From contig CAYSCX010000002.1 in the NCBI GenBank assembly GCA_964429575.1, forward strand, positions 122,411 through 186,410: DNA of 64,000 bases. The letters run 5' to 3'. The notes beneath the pieces were generated by a model. The model searched no databases and was not told the origin of the DNA. It saw only the letters and a program-made list of their open reading frames with translations. Below are positions 24,492-34,568 of the stretch, one piece after another. The position numbers and the translations under genes were made by a program. How positions within the stretch are numbered: position 1 is the first letter of the stretch; every line of letters begins with the position of its first letter. The stretch comes from CAYSCX01 sp964429575 (GTDB lineage Bacteria > Desulfobacterota > Binatia > Binatales > Binataceae).

Positions 24492-25706
24492 TCAGCCCTT
24501 GGGCAAATGCAGTACGCGCTCTCCAATTATGTTGTGCTGAATCTCGCTGGTGCCCGCCGCAACCGTCAGCGCGCGTGCGGAGAGGGTCCGGTGCGTCCAG
24601 CGCCCGCCCTCGACCGCTCCATACGAGCCATGCTCGAGTTTGCCCCATGGGCCCAGCAGCTCATCGGCGAACATTGCAACTCTCAAGTTCAGCTCGGTTG
24701 CGAACAGTTTGCCGAACGAACTCTCCGGCCCGGGCACCTTGCTCTTGAGCTGTGCGGTGAGCGACCGGTAGCGGCTGAGCCTCAGACACTGCGACTCAAT
24801 CCTGAATTGCGCAAGCTTCTGGCGGACGTACGGATGCTCGGTTGCGGGCATGCCGTGGAACTCGAGCTTCTTCGCCAGCTCGATCAGCTCATTGATCGTT
24901 CGCTCGACCGGATGGCGCGTGCCGCCCGACACGCGCTCATACATCAGCGTCGCGATCGACACCTGCCAGCCCTGGTTGATCTCGCCGACCAGATTTTCCT
25001 TGGGGACGCGCACGTTGTCGTAGAAGACCTCGCTGAATCCGGCCTCGCCGGTCATCTGCACCAGCGGCCGAACCGTGATGCCGGGACTCTTCATGTCCGC
25101 CAGCAGGTACGAGATGCCCTTGTGCTTGGGCGCCTGCGGATCGGTGCGTACCAGCAGGACCTGCCAGTCGGCGCGATGCGCGAGGCTGGTCCAGACCTTC
25201 TGCCCGTTTACGACAAAGTAGTCGCCCTCGAGGACCGCGCGAGTCTGGACACTCGCCAGGTCCGAGCCGGCATTCGGCTCCGAATATCCCTGGCACCAAA
25301 TCTCCTGGGCGGTCAGCATCTTCGGAAGAAATCGCTCGCGCTGCTCCTGGTTGCCGCAGAACGCGATGGTCGCACCGATGCGATCGATCGCGAGCTGATT
25401 CGCGCCGTAGAGCGGCAGCCCGAGCCGCAGCACCTCGTCCTGGTAGATCGACTGATCGATCATGCTAGCGCCCGCGCCGCCCCATTCCTTGGGCCAGTGC
25501 AGTGCGATGTAGCCGGACTTGTAGAGCCGCCGATGGTACTCGAGCAGTTGATTCCAGCGTTGGTCATCGCGGACGTCGAGCAGACCTGCGGTCGATTGCC
25601 CAAGCCCGCCGCGTCCGTGGCCGAATGCCTCGGCCGAGTTCTTCTCGAGCCATCCGCGAATCTCCTTGCGAAACACTTCCTGTTCCGGGGTGTAGCTGAA
25701 ATCCAT
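24492..25706 (-). CDS. Acyl-CoA dehydrogenase
   Basis: 404 aa from ATG 25706 (MDFSYTPEQEVF) with GGAG upstream. FAD/acyl-CoA domains are clear: CQGYSEPNAGSDLASVQT, GQKVWTSLAHRADW and the C-terminal TVAAGTSEIQHNIIGERVL. It forms a double bond in an acyl-CoA and passes electrons to ETF. The sequence resembles the group acting on branched or sterol side-chain acyl-CoAs, and the P450-ferredoxin pair just downstream on the same strand suggests a shared catabolic role; this is inference. Confidence 0.92.
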   Translation of the reverse strand: MDFSYTPEQEVFRKEIRGWLEKNSAEAFGHGRGGLGQSTAGLLDVRDDQRWNQLLEYHRRLYKSGYIALHWPKEWGGAGASMIDQSIYQDEVLRLGLPLYGANQLAIDRIGATIAFCGNQEQRERFLPKMLTAQEIWCQGYSEPNAGSDLASVQTRAVLEGDYFVVNGQKVWTSLAHRADWQVLLVRTDPQAPKHKGISYLLADMKSPGITVRPLVQMTGEAGFSEVFYDNVRVPKENLVGEINQGWQVSIATLMYERVSGGTRHPVERTINELIELAKKLEFHGMPATEHPYVRQKLAQFRIESQCLRLSRYRSLTAQLKSKVPGPESSFGKLFATELNLRVAMFADELLGPWGKLEHGSYGAVEGGRWTHRTLSARALTVAAGTSEIQHNIIGERVLHLPKG

Positions 25707-25802
25707 GCTTAAACTCCGTGACCGTGTCTTGGCGATTCCCGCGCAGTATAGCGCCTCGGTAATCGGAGAGTTAGCGCAAAATGGCGGCAACTACCTGGTG
25801 CG

Positions 25803-26519
25803 TTATGGCGGAGCGTACGCCGGACGACTCTCATCGATGGTCGCCTGCGGAACGCTGCCGCTGTCCAACACTTCGCGTGCGAGATCTTGCTGGCTGCCAT
25901 CCGACAGCTGCGAGAGATGGCCTTCGTAGACTACCGTCGCAAACGGCATCGGCGCTCCACGCGTGTACAGCTCTACCCGCTTGGTGCACTTCATTACGTT
26001 CGACCCGGCGTCGAGCGCGAGGTTGAGCTTCTCGACGTGGCGCACAGGCGGCGTCTCATCGATGTCATATCCGTCGATTCGAAGATTAATCTGGCGCGGC
26101 GTAAGAGCTTCAGCGCCGGCCTTGAGAACATTCGATCCGGGCGGAGCGAAGACAGTGGTGCGCATGAACACGCTGCCATTGGTCTCGCCGAACTTGAGGC
26201 CGACGATGCTGTCGGCGGGAGGATTCACGGCGCGCCCGCTAACGCCCTGCAATCGAAGCCGGCCACCCCAGCGTCCCACAAAGTCGCGGCTCGCCTGTGG
26301 AATTATCAAGACCTGGTCGGGCGCAATGGCGGCAGGCTGCGGCTGCGCTGCCGGCGGAATCACAAGTTCTTGCGCAGAGCCGCCCTGCGACGGCGCGGCG
26401 GGAAGCTCGTTGCGCTGCGATGGCATAGTCAGTTCGGGCATTTCCTGCGCGTATGCCGCGCCATTGAGCGCGAGTAGTACCAGGAATACTGAAAATGCGC
26501 TTCGAATCATCGTGCGCAT
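25803..26519 (-). CDS. Exported protein of unknown function
   Basis: 238 aa from ATG 26519; ATG 26510 is also possible. Signal peptide FSVFLVLLALNGAAYAQ, then a Pro/Gln-rich linker (about residues 26-75) and a beta-rich domain with FVGRWGGRLRLQG, FGETNGSVFMRTTVF and VMKCTKRVELYTRG. WxGxLRLQG is like small periplasmic/adhesin-type domains, but no family is certain. Divergent from icd. Confidence 0.7.
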   Translation of the reverse strand: MRTMIRSAFSVFLVLLALNGAAYAQEMPELTMPSQRNELPAAPSQGGSAQELVIPPAAQPQPAAIAPDQVLIIPQASRDFVGRWGGRLRLQGVSGRAVNPPADSIVGLKFGETNGSVFMRTTVFAPPGSNVLKAGAEALTPRQINLRIDGYDIDETPPVRHVEKLNLALDAGSNVMKCTKRVELYTRGAPMPFATVVYEGHLSQLSDGSQQDLAREVLDSGSVPQATIDESRPAYAPP

Positions 26520-26642
26520 TGTACGATGTGCAGCGTCGCTCCGCACCACACTGGCATCGCGAGACCGTTCCTATATGATTACGCTCTCGAATGACTTTGC
26601 CGCAGTGCGCGGCGCGACAACTCGGGAGTAGTGGCAAGAGCG

Positions 26643-27890
26643 ATGGCGTACACGACGACTCACGTTCCAAAGAACGGCGAAAAGATCACGATGGGGTCGG
26701 ACAGGAAATTGCACGTTCCCGACCGTCCGATCATTCCATTCATCGAAGGCGACGGCACCGGCCCCGACATCTGGCGCGCATCGCAGTACGTTTTCGATCA
26801 CGCGGTCCAGAAGATCTACGGCGACAAACGCAAAATCGCATGGATGGAAGTGTATGCGGGCGATACCTCGTTCAAGAAGTTCAACAGTTGGTTGCCCGAT
26901 GACACTGTCGAAGCGTTTCGCGAATTCTTGGTCGGCATCAAGGGACCGCTCACGACGCCGGTGGGCGGCGGAATCAGCTCATTGAACGTCGCGCTGCGCC
27001 AGCTACTCGACCTCTACGTGTGCCTCCGGCCGGTTCGGTATTTCGCCGGTGTACCGAGCCCCGTCAAGCATCCCGAGAAACTCGATGTCGTGATCTTCCG
27101 TGAGAACACCGAGGACATCTACGCGGGCATCGAGTGGCCCGCTGAGTCGCCCGAGGCCAGGAAGCTCATCAAATTTCTCCAGGAAGAGCTCGGCGTCACC
27201 AAGATCCGTTTCCCCAACACTTCGGGTATCGGAATCAAGCCCGTGTCACGCGAAGGGTCCGAGCGCCTGATCCGTGCGGCGCTCGACTATGCGATCAGCC
27301 ACAAGCGCAAAAGCGTTACGCTGGTGCACAAGGGCAACATTCAAAAGTTCACCGAAGGCGCGTTCCGCGATTGGGGCTACGAGCTTACCAAGCGCGAGTA
27401 CAAGGGCAGGGCGATCGGCTGGGACGACTGCGGGGGCAAACCGCCCGCCGGACAAATCCTCGTCAGGGACAACATCGCCGACATCACGCTGCAGCAGGTG
27501 CTGACGAGGCCGGAGGAGTTCGATGTTGTAGCCACCACAAACTTGAATGGCGACTACCTGTCCGACGCGCTTGCGGCGCAAGTCGGGGGGATCGGAATTG
27601 CTCCAGGAGCCAACATCAACTACATCACCGGCCACGCGATCTTCGAGGCGACTCACGGCACCGCGCCCAAGTACGCAAACCAGGACAAAGTGAATCCCGG
27701 CTCGGTGATCTTGTCGGGCGTGCTGATGTTCGAGCACCTGGGATGGCCGGAAGTGGCCGACGGAATCGTCCGCGGACTCGAAAAAACCATTGCTAATAGG
27801 ACGGTTACTTACGATTTCGAGCGGCTGATGACCGGCGCCAAGCTGCTCAAGTGCTCCGAGTTCGGGAAGGCGATCGTCGACAACATGTAA
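26643..27890 (+). CDS. icd: NADP-dependent isocitrate dehydrogenase
   Basis: 415 aa from ATG 26643; a GTG at 26631 would add four residues. Substrate-binding GGGISSLNVALRQLLDLYVCLRP and the ENTEDIYAGIEW segment match type I ICDH. The cofactor loop reads HGTAPKYANQDKVNPGS, with Lys-Tyr marking NADP rather than NAD. It makes 2-oxoglutarate in the TCA cycle. It starts the TCA-gene stretch that continues with mdh, sdhCAB and sucCD. Confidence 0.96.
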   Translation: MAYTTTHVPKNGEKITMGSDRKLHVPDRPIIPFIEGDGTGPDIWRASQYVFDHAVQKIYGDKRKIAWMEVYAGDTSFKKFNSWLPDDTVEAFREFLVGIKGPLTTPVGGGISSLNVALRQLLDLYVCLRPVRYFAGVPSPVKHPEKLDVVIFRENTEDIYAGIEWPAESPEARKLIKFLQEELGVTKIRFPNTSGIGIKPVSREGSERLIRAALDYAISHKRKSVTLVHKGNIQKFTEGAFRDWGYELTKREYKGRAIGWDDCGGKPPAGQILVRDNIADITLQQVLTRPEEFDVVATTNLNGDYLSDALAAQVGGIGIAPGANINYITGHAIFEATHGTAPKYANQDKVNPGSVILSGVLMFEHLGWPEVADGIVRGLEKTIANRTVTYDFERLMTGAKLLKCSEFGKAIVDNM

Positions 27891-27930
27891 TGGCGCTGAC
27901 GGCGACCTGCGAGGCTGCGTTTCAAGGCGC

Positions 27931-28920
27931 ATGACACATCGTTCAAACGCCGTGGCGGCATTGACGCTCATCGCCGGAGCCGCGCTGCTCACACTCGCGG
28001 CCCCGGGTTGTTTTTTCCGCAGTTACGATTCCACGCAAGAGAATCTCGGTGTGGCCGGGCGGGGACTCGATGCGGAAGACGAGGGTGAGATTGCGCTGAC
28101 CACCGACATGGCCGGCGCCGAAACCACCGAGAGCCCACCCAGCCGAGAAACACACGCGACCGCCGCTGCAACGATCACCACCGCGACCGCCGCCGCACCC
28201 ACGGCAAGTCCTGTAGAGCGGAATTCGGCGACCGCCCGCGCAACGACCGCCGCAAATCCCGTCGCAGGAGCCAACGCACCAAACGGCGGAGTTTTGACCG
28301 CTACCACGGTTCTGACTGAAGACATGATGCTTGATCGCATCTGGGTTAGTCCGTCGTACGACGAACGCAAGTACTCGGCGATCTTCATTGCGCCGGTGGA
28401 TACGCGGCAGATCGCGCAACTGAAACCGATTCAGCAGGTCAATCCGGTCGCATTCGATCAGTCGCATGGCGCGTTGCAGGCAGCGGCGTATGCGCAGCGA
28501 TCACTCAAGAACGCGGTCGAGCAGTCTCCCAGCCATAAGTACAAGATCGTTGATCGGCCGGGTCCGCACACGCTCTTGGTTCAAATGGCAATCACCGCGC
28601 TTGCGCCCAATCGAATTGGCGTCGGCGCGGCAGCTTACGCCGGTCCGGTGCTGGGCGACCCCGCCGCCTTGACTGCGACCAAGCTTCCCGGACGCGGCTG
28701 GATCGAGATGCAAACTGAATTTCGTGACGGCACGAGCGGCGAGGTCATGGCGGTGCTTTCCGATGCGCGCGCGCCAGATGTGCCGGTCGCCACGCCGGCG
28801 CTATTGAAGCCCTACGCATTCACCGACGCGATCATCGACCTATGGTCACGAGCGATCGTGATGGTTGCGACCGATCCCGCAAATCCGCAGATGTTGCGGA
28901 CTGACGCGCGCCCACGGTAA
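27931..28920 (+). CDS. DUF3313-like lipoprotein
   Basis: 329 aa. Lipobox TLAAPGC (about residue 27), then a long Ala/Thr-rich linker (residues ~55-125), and a C-terminal globular region. RIWVSPSYDERKYSAIFIAPVDTRQ resembles the start of the DUF3313 domain found in outer-membrane lipoproteins. The Thr-rich linker is a plausible O-glycosylation target for the GT39-type enzyme at 10391 (inference). Located between icd and an exported His-rich protein. Confidence 0.7.
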   Translation: MTHRSNAVAALTLIAGAALLTLAAPGCFFRSYDSTQENLGVAGRGLDAEDEGEIALTTDMAGAETTESPPSRETHATAAATITTATAAAPTASPVERNSATARATTAANPVAGANAPNGGVLTATTVLTEDMMLDRIWVSPSYDERKYSAIFIAPVDTRQIAQLKPIQQVNPVAFDQSHGALQAAAYAQRSLKNAVEQSPSHKYKIVDRPGPHTLLVQMAITALAPNRIGVGAAAYAGPVLGDPAALTATKLPGRGWIEMQTEFRDGTSGEVMAVLSDARAPDVPVATPALLKPYAFTDAIIDLWSRAIVMVATDPANPQMLRTDARPR

Positions 28921-28993
28921 CCGGGACGCTCATCGGGGCGTATCATATCAATAGCGGGAACCGCCTCCAGGCCGCCCCGCCCGAGGTTCGACG

Positions 28994-29731
28994 ATGAAGA
29001 TTCTGGTGCGTGTGTTGCTGGGAATTGCGTTCGGGTTCGCGAGCCCGGCGCCTGCGCATGACATGAGCGAGCATCAGCATGGCGCCGGCGCCGCCACCGC
29101 ACAGACGCCCGAGGGTCAGGCGGTGATGGCGGATATGGCTCACGATCCGCATATCAACCACAGCGGGCCAAACATGGCATCGCACATGCGGTTCACGCCC
29201 AAGCGTCCCGCGACCGGCGAGGACCAGGCGCGCGCGTCGGAGTTGGTGAAGGAGCTTCAAGCGTCGCTCGATAAATACAAGGACGTGAACGTTGCGAAGG
29301 CCGACGGCTACAAGATCTTTGCGCCGGAGCACGAGCAGAAGATGTACCACTTCACCAAGTGGTGGTACGCGCTGAAGGCGTCATTCACGTTCAACCCCGA
29401 GCAGCCGACGTCGCTGCTCTACGACAAAACGCCGGACGGCCAGTTTAAACTGGTCGGCGCGATGTACACAGCGCCCAAGCGCGCATCGGAGGAGCAGCTC
29501 GACAAGCGCGTGCCGCTGTCGGTGGCGCGATGGCATCGTCACGTGAATATGTGCTTCCCGCCGAAGGGGACCGATCCAAAGACGGTGGATTGGACGAAGT
29601 TCGGCAACGGGTCGATTACGACGAAGCAGGAGTGTGACGCGGCGGGCGGGAGGTATTTCCCGCAGTTGTTCGGCTGGATGGTGCATGTCTATCCGTGGGA
29701 GCAAGACGCGAAGCTGGTGTGGCCGAACTGA
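28994..29731 (+). CDS. Exported His-rich protein, possible metal binder
   Basis: 245 aa with a short signal peptide ending SPAPAH. The mature N-terminus is rich in His and Met (HDMSEHQHG, HDPHINHSG, MASHMRF), followed by KYKDVNVAKADGYKIFAPEH, TSLLYDKTPDGQFKLVGAMYT and RWHRHVNMCFPP. The His/Met clusters suggest binding of copper or another metal in the periplasm. The core pattern appears in uncharacterised exported proteins (memory, unverified). No transporter adjoins it. Confidence 0.7.
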   Translation: MKILVRVLLGIAFGFASPAPAHDMSEHQHGAGAATAQTPEGQAVMADMAHDPHINHSGPNMASHMRFTPKRPATGEDQARASELVKELQASLDKYKDVNVAKADGYKIFAPEHEQKMYHFTKWWYALKASFTFNPEQPTSLLYDKTPDGQFKLVGAMYTAPKRASEEQLDKRVPLSVARWHRHVNMCFPPKGTDPKTVDWTKFGNGSITTKQECDAAGGRYFPQLFGWMVHVYPWEQDAKLVWPN

Positions 29732-30040
29732 GGGGGAGGACGGTGGGAGCAGCCGGACTGTCGGCGATGTAGCGTACGTGCGCGTCGATGCTTCGCTTCG
29801 CTCAGGATGACGAAGTCGGGATACGCGGCGGAGACCAACGCGGCCCCCCGGTCTAGTCATCCTGAGAGCCGCTTCGGCGCGAAGGATCAAAGCTGCAAGT
29901 CGGTAGCGATACAGGCGCGATGACGCTGCGGTGGGCGGTCGGTTCGGCGCCAACCCTGGCTTAAGCATCCCTCTTTCTCGAAACCTCGGATATAAGCTAT
30001 CCTTCAGACGATTGGCCCCGCCGACGGCGAGAACGTCCGA
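29732..30040. other. 309-bp spacer holding a palindromic repeat
   Basis: No gene is supported. The main feature is the inverted repeat at 29787-29888. A TATAAG/TATCCT stretch lies near 29991-30003, upstream of mdh, and might be a -10 region, but no matching -35 was found. Confidence 0.45.
29787..29888. repeat. CTCAGGATGAC-type inverted repeat
   Basis: GATGCTTCGC...CTCAGGATGAC (29787-29811) is matched by an inverted copy, GTCATCCTGAG...GCGAAGGATC (29856-29888), in which one arm carries an extra GC-rich insertion. This palindromic motif is common in intergenic DNA of many bacteria. A degenerate half-copy lies at 37100-37133. Confidence 0.6.
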
Positions 30041-30979
<939 letters not shown>

Positions 30980-31110
30980 GCACAACGATTGGCTGTCCGC
31001 GCGCCGCGAGCTTCGCATACGAGATTGCGGCCTGACCGAATCGTAGGCAGGTGACGTGCGGCGCACGGTGACATGAGGGCGCGGACGTCGGAGAAAAGCG
31101 GAGTCACGAA

Positions 31111-31911
31111 ATGGCAAGCACTCCAGCCTCGATAGGACGACTTGGATTCGGTGAGACGGCGCGGACCGACTGGTGGTGGGTCCAGCCGCTCGCGGTTTTC
31201 CTTGGCCTCACCGCGTTCGGCATCTATTCGTTCTGGGCGATCCTGCAAGCCGACAACTATCGATTCGGCCCGTACCTGTCGCCGATGTACTCGCCGGAGC
31301 TGTTCGGGCCGGGCGACACTTGGTTCGGCCCGCAGCCGGGATGGTGGCCGGCGCTGCTGCCGTGGTCGCCAGCGTGGTTCATCCTGTGGGCGCCGCTGGG
31401 ATTTCGCGTCACTTGCTATTACTACCGTGGCGCTTACTACAAGGCATTCTGGGGCGATCCGCCCGCGTGCGCAGTCGGCGAACCGCGCGCGCACTACCGC
31501 GGCGAGAGTTCATTCCCGCTGATCATCCAGAACATCCACCGGTACTTCCTGTATCTCGCGTTGGGCTTCATCCTGATTCTGTCTTACGACACCTGGCAGG
31601 CGCTGTGGTTCAAGGACCCGATGACCGGCCAAGTGCACTTGGGACTCGGCATCGGCACGCTGGTGCTTGCGATCAACGTCGTGCTGCTCGCCGGTTACAC
31701 GCTGGGCTGCCATTCGCTGCGCCACTTGTGCGGCGGGGGCACGGACGAACTTTCGAAATTTCGCCTGCGGTGCAGCATGTACAACTGCGTGTCGCGGCTG
31801 AACGCGCGCCACATGAATTGGGCGTGGCCGAGTCTGTTCTGGGTCGGATTCACTGACTTCTACGTCCGGATGTGCGCGATGGGCGTGTTTGCGGACTGGA
31901 GAATTTTCTGA
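31111..31911 (+). CDS. sdhC: Succinate dehydrogenase membrane subunit, Sdh1-like
   Basis: 266 aa with about five membrane segments (for example LAVFLGLTAFGIYSFWAIL, YLALGFILILSYDTWQAL, LGIGTLVLAINVVLLAGYTLG). It is longer than classical SdhC and resembles the membrane subunit of actinobacterial-type Sdh1. A Cys/His cluster, C200-H201-x3-H205-x-C207 (GCHSLRHLC), with C221 and C226 close by, could bind heme or an iron-sulfur cluster. GGAG precedes ATG 31111. Its stop overlaps the sdhA start. Confidence 0.85.
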   Translation: MASTPASIGRLGFGETARTDWWWVQPLAVFLGLTAFGIYSFWAILQADNYRFGPYLSPMYSPELFGPGDTWFGPQPGWWPALLPWSPAWFILWAPLGFRVTCYYYRGAYYKAFWGDPPACAVGEPRAHYRGESSFPLIIQNIHRYFLYLALGFILILSYDTWQALWFKDPMTGQVHLGLGIGTLVLAINVVLLAGYTLGCHSLRHLCGGGTDELSKFRLRCSMYNCVSRLNARHMNWAWPSLFWVGFTDFYVRMCAMGVFADWRIF

Positions 31912-33731
31912 TGGCCGCGCAGTACGAGACGCGCGAACACGACGTGCTGGTAATCGGGGCGGGCGGCGCGGGACTTCGCGCCGCGATCCAAGCGCGGACG
32001 GTCGGCGCGCGCGTCGGACTCGTCTGCAAGTCGCTGCTCGGCAAGGCGCACACGGTGATGGCCGAGGGCGGAATCGCGGCCGCGATGGCCAACGTCGATG
32101 AACGCGACAACTGGCGCGTCCACTTCGCGGACACGATGCGCGGCGGTCAGTACCTCAACAACTGGCGCATGGCGGAATTGCACGCGAAGGAAGCTCCCGA
32201 CTGCGTAAGCGAGCTGGAGAAGTGGGGCGCGGTGTTCGACCGCACTTCTGACGGCCGCATCCTTCAGCGAAATTTCGGCGGGCACAAATATCCGCGGCTG
32301 GTTCACGTCGGCGACCGCACCGGTCTCGAGATGATTCGTACGCTCCAGGACGACGCGATTCACGAAGGAATCGACGTCTATATGGAGTTCACGATCGTCA
32401 CGCTGTTGAAGGACGGCGATCGCGTGGTCGGAGCGTTCGGCTACGACCGCGAGCGCGGCATGTTCTACGTGTTCAAGGCGAAGGCGGTGATACTCGCGAC
32501 TGGCGGAATCGGCCGCGCGTACAAAATCACGAGCAACAGTTGGGAATACACCGGCGACGGTCACGCACTCGCATATCACGCGGGCGCCGATCTGATTGAC
32601 ATGGAGTTCCTCCAGTTCCATCCGACCGGAATGATCTGGCCGCCAAGCGTGGCGGGAATTTTGGTCACCGAGGCGGTGCGCGGCGACGGCGGGATTCTGG
32701 TGAACAAGGAAGGCCGCCGTTTCATGTTCGACGACATCCCGGAACTCTATCGCACGCAGACGGCGGACAACGAAGAGGAGGGTTGGCGCTATACACAGGG
32801 CGACAGAAATGCGCGGCGTCCGCCGGAGCTGCTGACGCGCGACCACGTCGCCCGCTGCATCGTTCGCGAGATTCGCGAGGGGCGCGGCAGTCCGCACAAA
32901 GGCGTGTTCCTCGACATTTCGTGGGTGAAGCGCAGGCTCCCCAACGGCGAGGAGTACATCAAGCGCAGGCTGCCGAGCATGTACCACCAGTTCCTCAAGC
33001 TCGCGAATATAGACATCACGAAGGAGCCGATGGAAGTCGGACCGACGACGCACTACATGATGGGCGGGGTGCGGGTGAATGCGGACACGCAGATGTCAAC
33101 GGTGCCGGGCCTGTTCGCGGCGGGCGAATGCGGCGCGGGGCTGCACGGCGCGAACCGTCTCGGCGGAAATTCGTTGTCGGACTTGCTGGTGTTTGGAAAG
33201 CGTGCAGGCGAATACGCGGCGCGTTACGCGTTGGAGCACGGTGCAGGAAATATCGACGAGCAACCGATCGACGCTGCGACGCGTCGCGCGCTGGCGCCAT
33301 TCGAGGCCGCGGGCAGCGACGGTGCTGAATCGCCGTACCAGATTCAGCGCGAGCTTCAGGAGCTGATGCAAGACAAGGTCGGGATCGTGCGCACTGAGTC
33401 CGACATGCGCGAGGCGCTCGCCGCGATCTCGCAGCTAAAGCAACGCGCGCGGCGAGTGCGGGTGGACGGGAATCGCATGTACAACCCGGGCTGGCATACG
33501 GCGCTCGATCTCGACAACCTGCTGACGGTCTCGGAGGCGGTGTGCCGTGCCGCGATCGAGCGCAAGGAAAGCCGCGGCGCGCATTTCCGCGATGACTATC
33601 CGCAACGCTCGGAGGAGAGCAGTCGATTCAACCTGGTGTTGCGCGCAGGGGCCGGCGGCATGGGTGTGCATCAGGAGCCGATTCCCGAGATGACGGCAGA
33701 GCTGAAGCAGATCATCGAGGAAATGAAATGA
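31911..33731 (+). CDS. sdhA: Succinate dehydrogenase flavoprotein subunit
   Basis: 606 aa from ATG 31911, overlapping the sdhC stop. FAD-binding VLVIGAGGAGLRAAIQA, the AHTVMAEGGIAAAM segment around the flavin-linking His, active-site FLQFHPTGM and VRGDGG, and HGANRLGGNSLSDLLVFG are all intact. It oxidises succinate to fumarate at the cytoplasmic face of complex II. It overlaps sdhB by four bases. Confidence 0.96.
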   Translation: MAAQYETREHDVLVIGAGGAGLRAAIQARTVGARVGLVCKSLLGKAHTVMAEGGIAAAMANVDERDNWRVHFADTMRGGQYLNNWRMAELHAKEAPDCVSELEKWGAVFDRTSDGRILQRNFGGHKYPRLVHVGDRTGLEMIRTLQDDAIHEGIDVYMEFTIVTLLKDGDRVVGAFGYDRERGMFYVFKAKAVILATGGIGRAYKITSNSWEYTGDGHALAYHAGADLIDMEFLQFHPTGMIWPPSVAGILVTEAVRGDGGILVNKEGRRFMFDDIPELYRTQTADNEEEGWRYTQGDRNARRPPELLTRDHVARCIVREIREGRGSPHKGVFLDISWVKRRLPNGEEYIKRRLPSMYHQFLKLANIDITKEPMEVGPTTHYMMGGVRVNADTQMSTVPGLFAAGECGAGLHGANRLGGNSLSDLLVFGKRAGEYAARYALEHGAGNIDEQPIDAATRRALAPFEAAGSDGAESPYQIQRELQELMQDKVGIVRTESDMREALAAISQLKQRARRVRVDGNRMYNPGWHTALDLDNLLTVSEAVCRAAIERKESRGAHFRDDYPQRSEESSRFNLVLRAGAGGMGVHQEPIPEMTAELKQIIEEMK

Positions 33732-34480
33732 CGACCACCAGCGCGACGTTCCGAATCTGGCGCGGCGACGCGAAGGGCGGCGAGTTTCGCGATTACCGCA
33801 CCGAGGTCGGCGAAGGGATCGTCGTCCTCGACGCGGTCCACCAGATTCAAGCGACGCAGGCGAACGACCTGGCGGTGCGATGGAACTGCAAGGCTGGCAA
33901 GTGCGGCTCGTGTTCCGCGGAAGTGAACGGGAGTCCGCGGTTGATGTGCATGACGCGGGTCACCGATCTGCCGCTGGACAAGCCGATTACGATACAGCCG
34001 ATGCATACCTTTCCGCTGCTAAAGGACCTGGTGACCGACGTTTCATGGAACTTCGTTAACAAGAAACGCATCAAGAAGTTCACGCCGCGCCCACCCGATG
34101 CGGCGGACGGAACGTGGCGGATGGCGCAGGCGGACGTCGAGCGGGTCCAGGAATTCCGCAAGTGCATCGAGTGCTTCCTCTGCCAGGACGTTTGCCATGT
34201 GCTGCGCGACCATCAGCTGCACGACAAATACATCGGGCCGCGCCTGTTGGTTCACATCGCAGCATTGGACATGCATCCGCTCGATACCGAGAATCGGATG
34301 AGCGAACTCAAGGATGAATACGGAATGGGGTTCTGCAACATTACCAAGTGCTGTACCAACGTCTGCCCCGAGGACATTCACATCACCGACAACGCGATCA
34401 TTCCATTGAAGGAGCGGCTGGTGGACGAGTTCTACGATCCGCTCGGCAGCATCTGGAAGGCGATTCGCGGGGCGAAGTAG
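33728..34480 (+). CDS. sdhB: Succinate dehydrogenase iron-sulfur subunit
   Basis: 250 aa. All three cluster motifs are present: [2Fe-2S] CKAGKCGSC with a following LMC, [4Fe-4S] CIECFLCQDVC and [3Fe-4S] CNITKCCTNVCP. It carries electrons from SdhA to the membrane subunit. No separate SdhD follows; the next gene, 88 bp on, is sucC. Confidence 0.96.
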   Translation: MTTTSATFRIWRGDAKGGEFRDYRTEVGEGIVVLDAVHQIQATQANDLAVRWNCKAGKCGSCSAEVNGSPRLMCMTRVTDLPLDKPITIQPMHTFPLLKDLVTDVSWNFVNKKRIKKFTPRPPDAADGTWRMAQADVERVQEFRKCIECFLCQDVCHVLRDHQLHDKYIGPRLLVHIAALDMHPLDTENRMSELKDEYGMGFCNITKCCTNVCPEDIHITDNAIIPLKERLVDEFYDPLGSIWKAIRGAK

Positions 34481-34568
34481 GTTCGCGCCGGGCGCGAGCG
34501 CTGGCGCCGTCGAGGCGCCGGCGAAGCAGCGGGTCGCAAGGTCTCGGCACGGTGATAACCAACTCACG

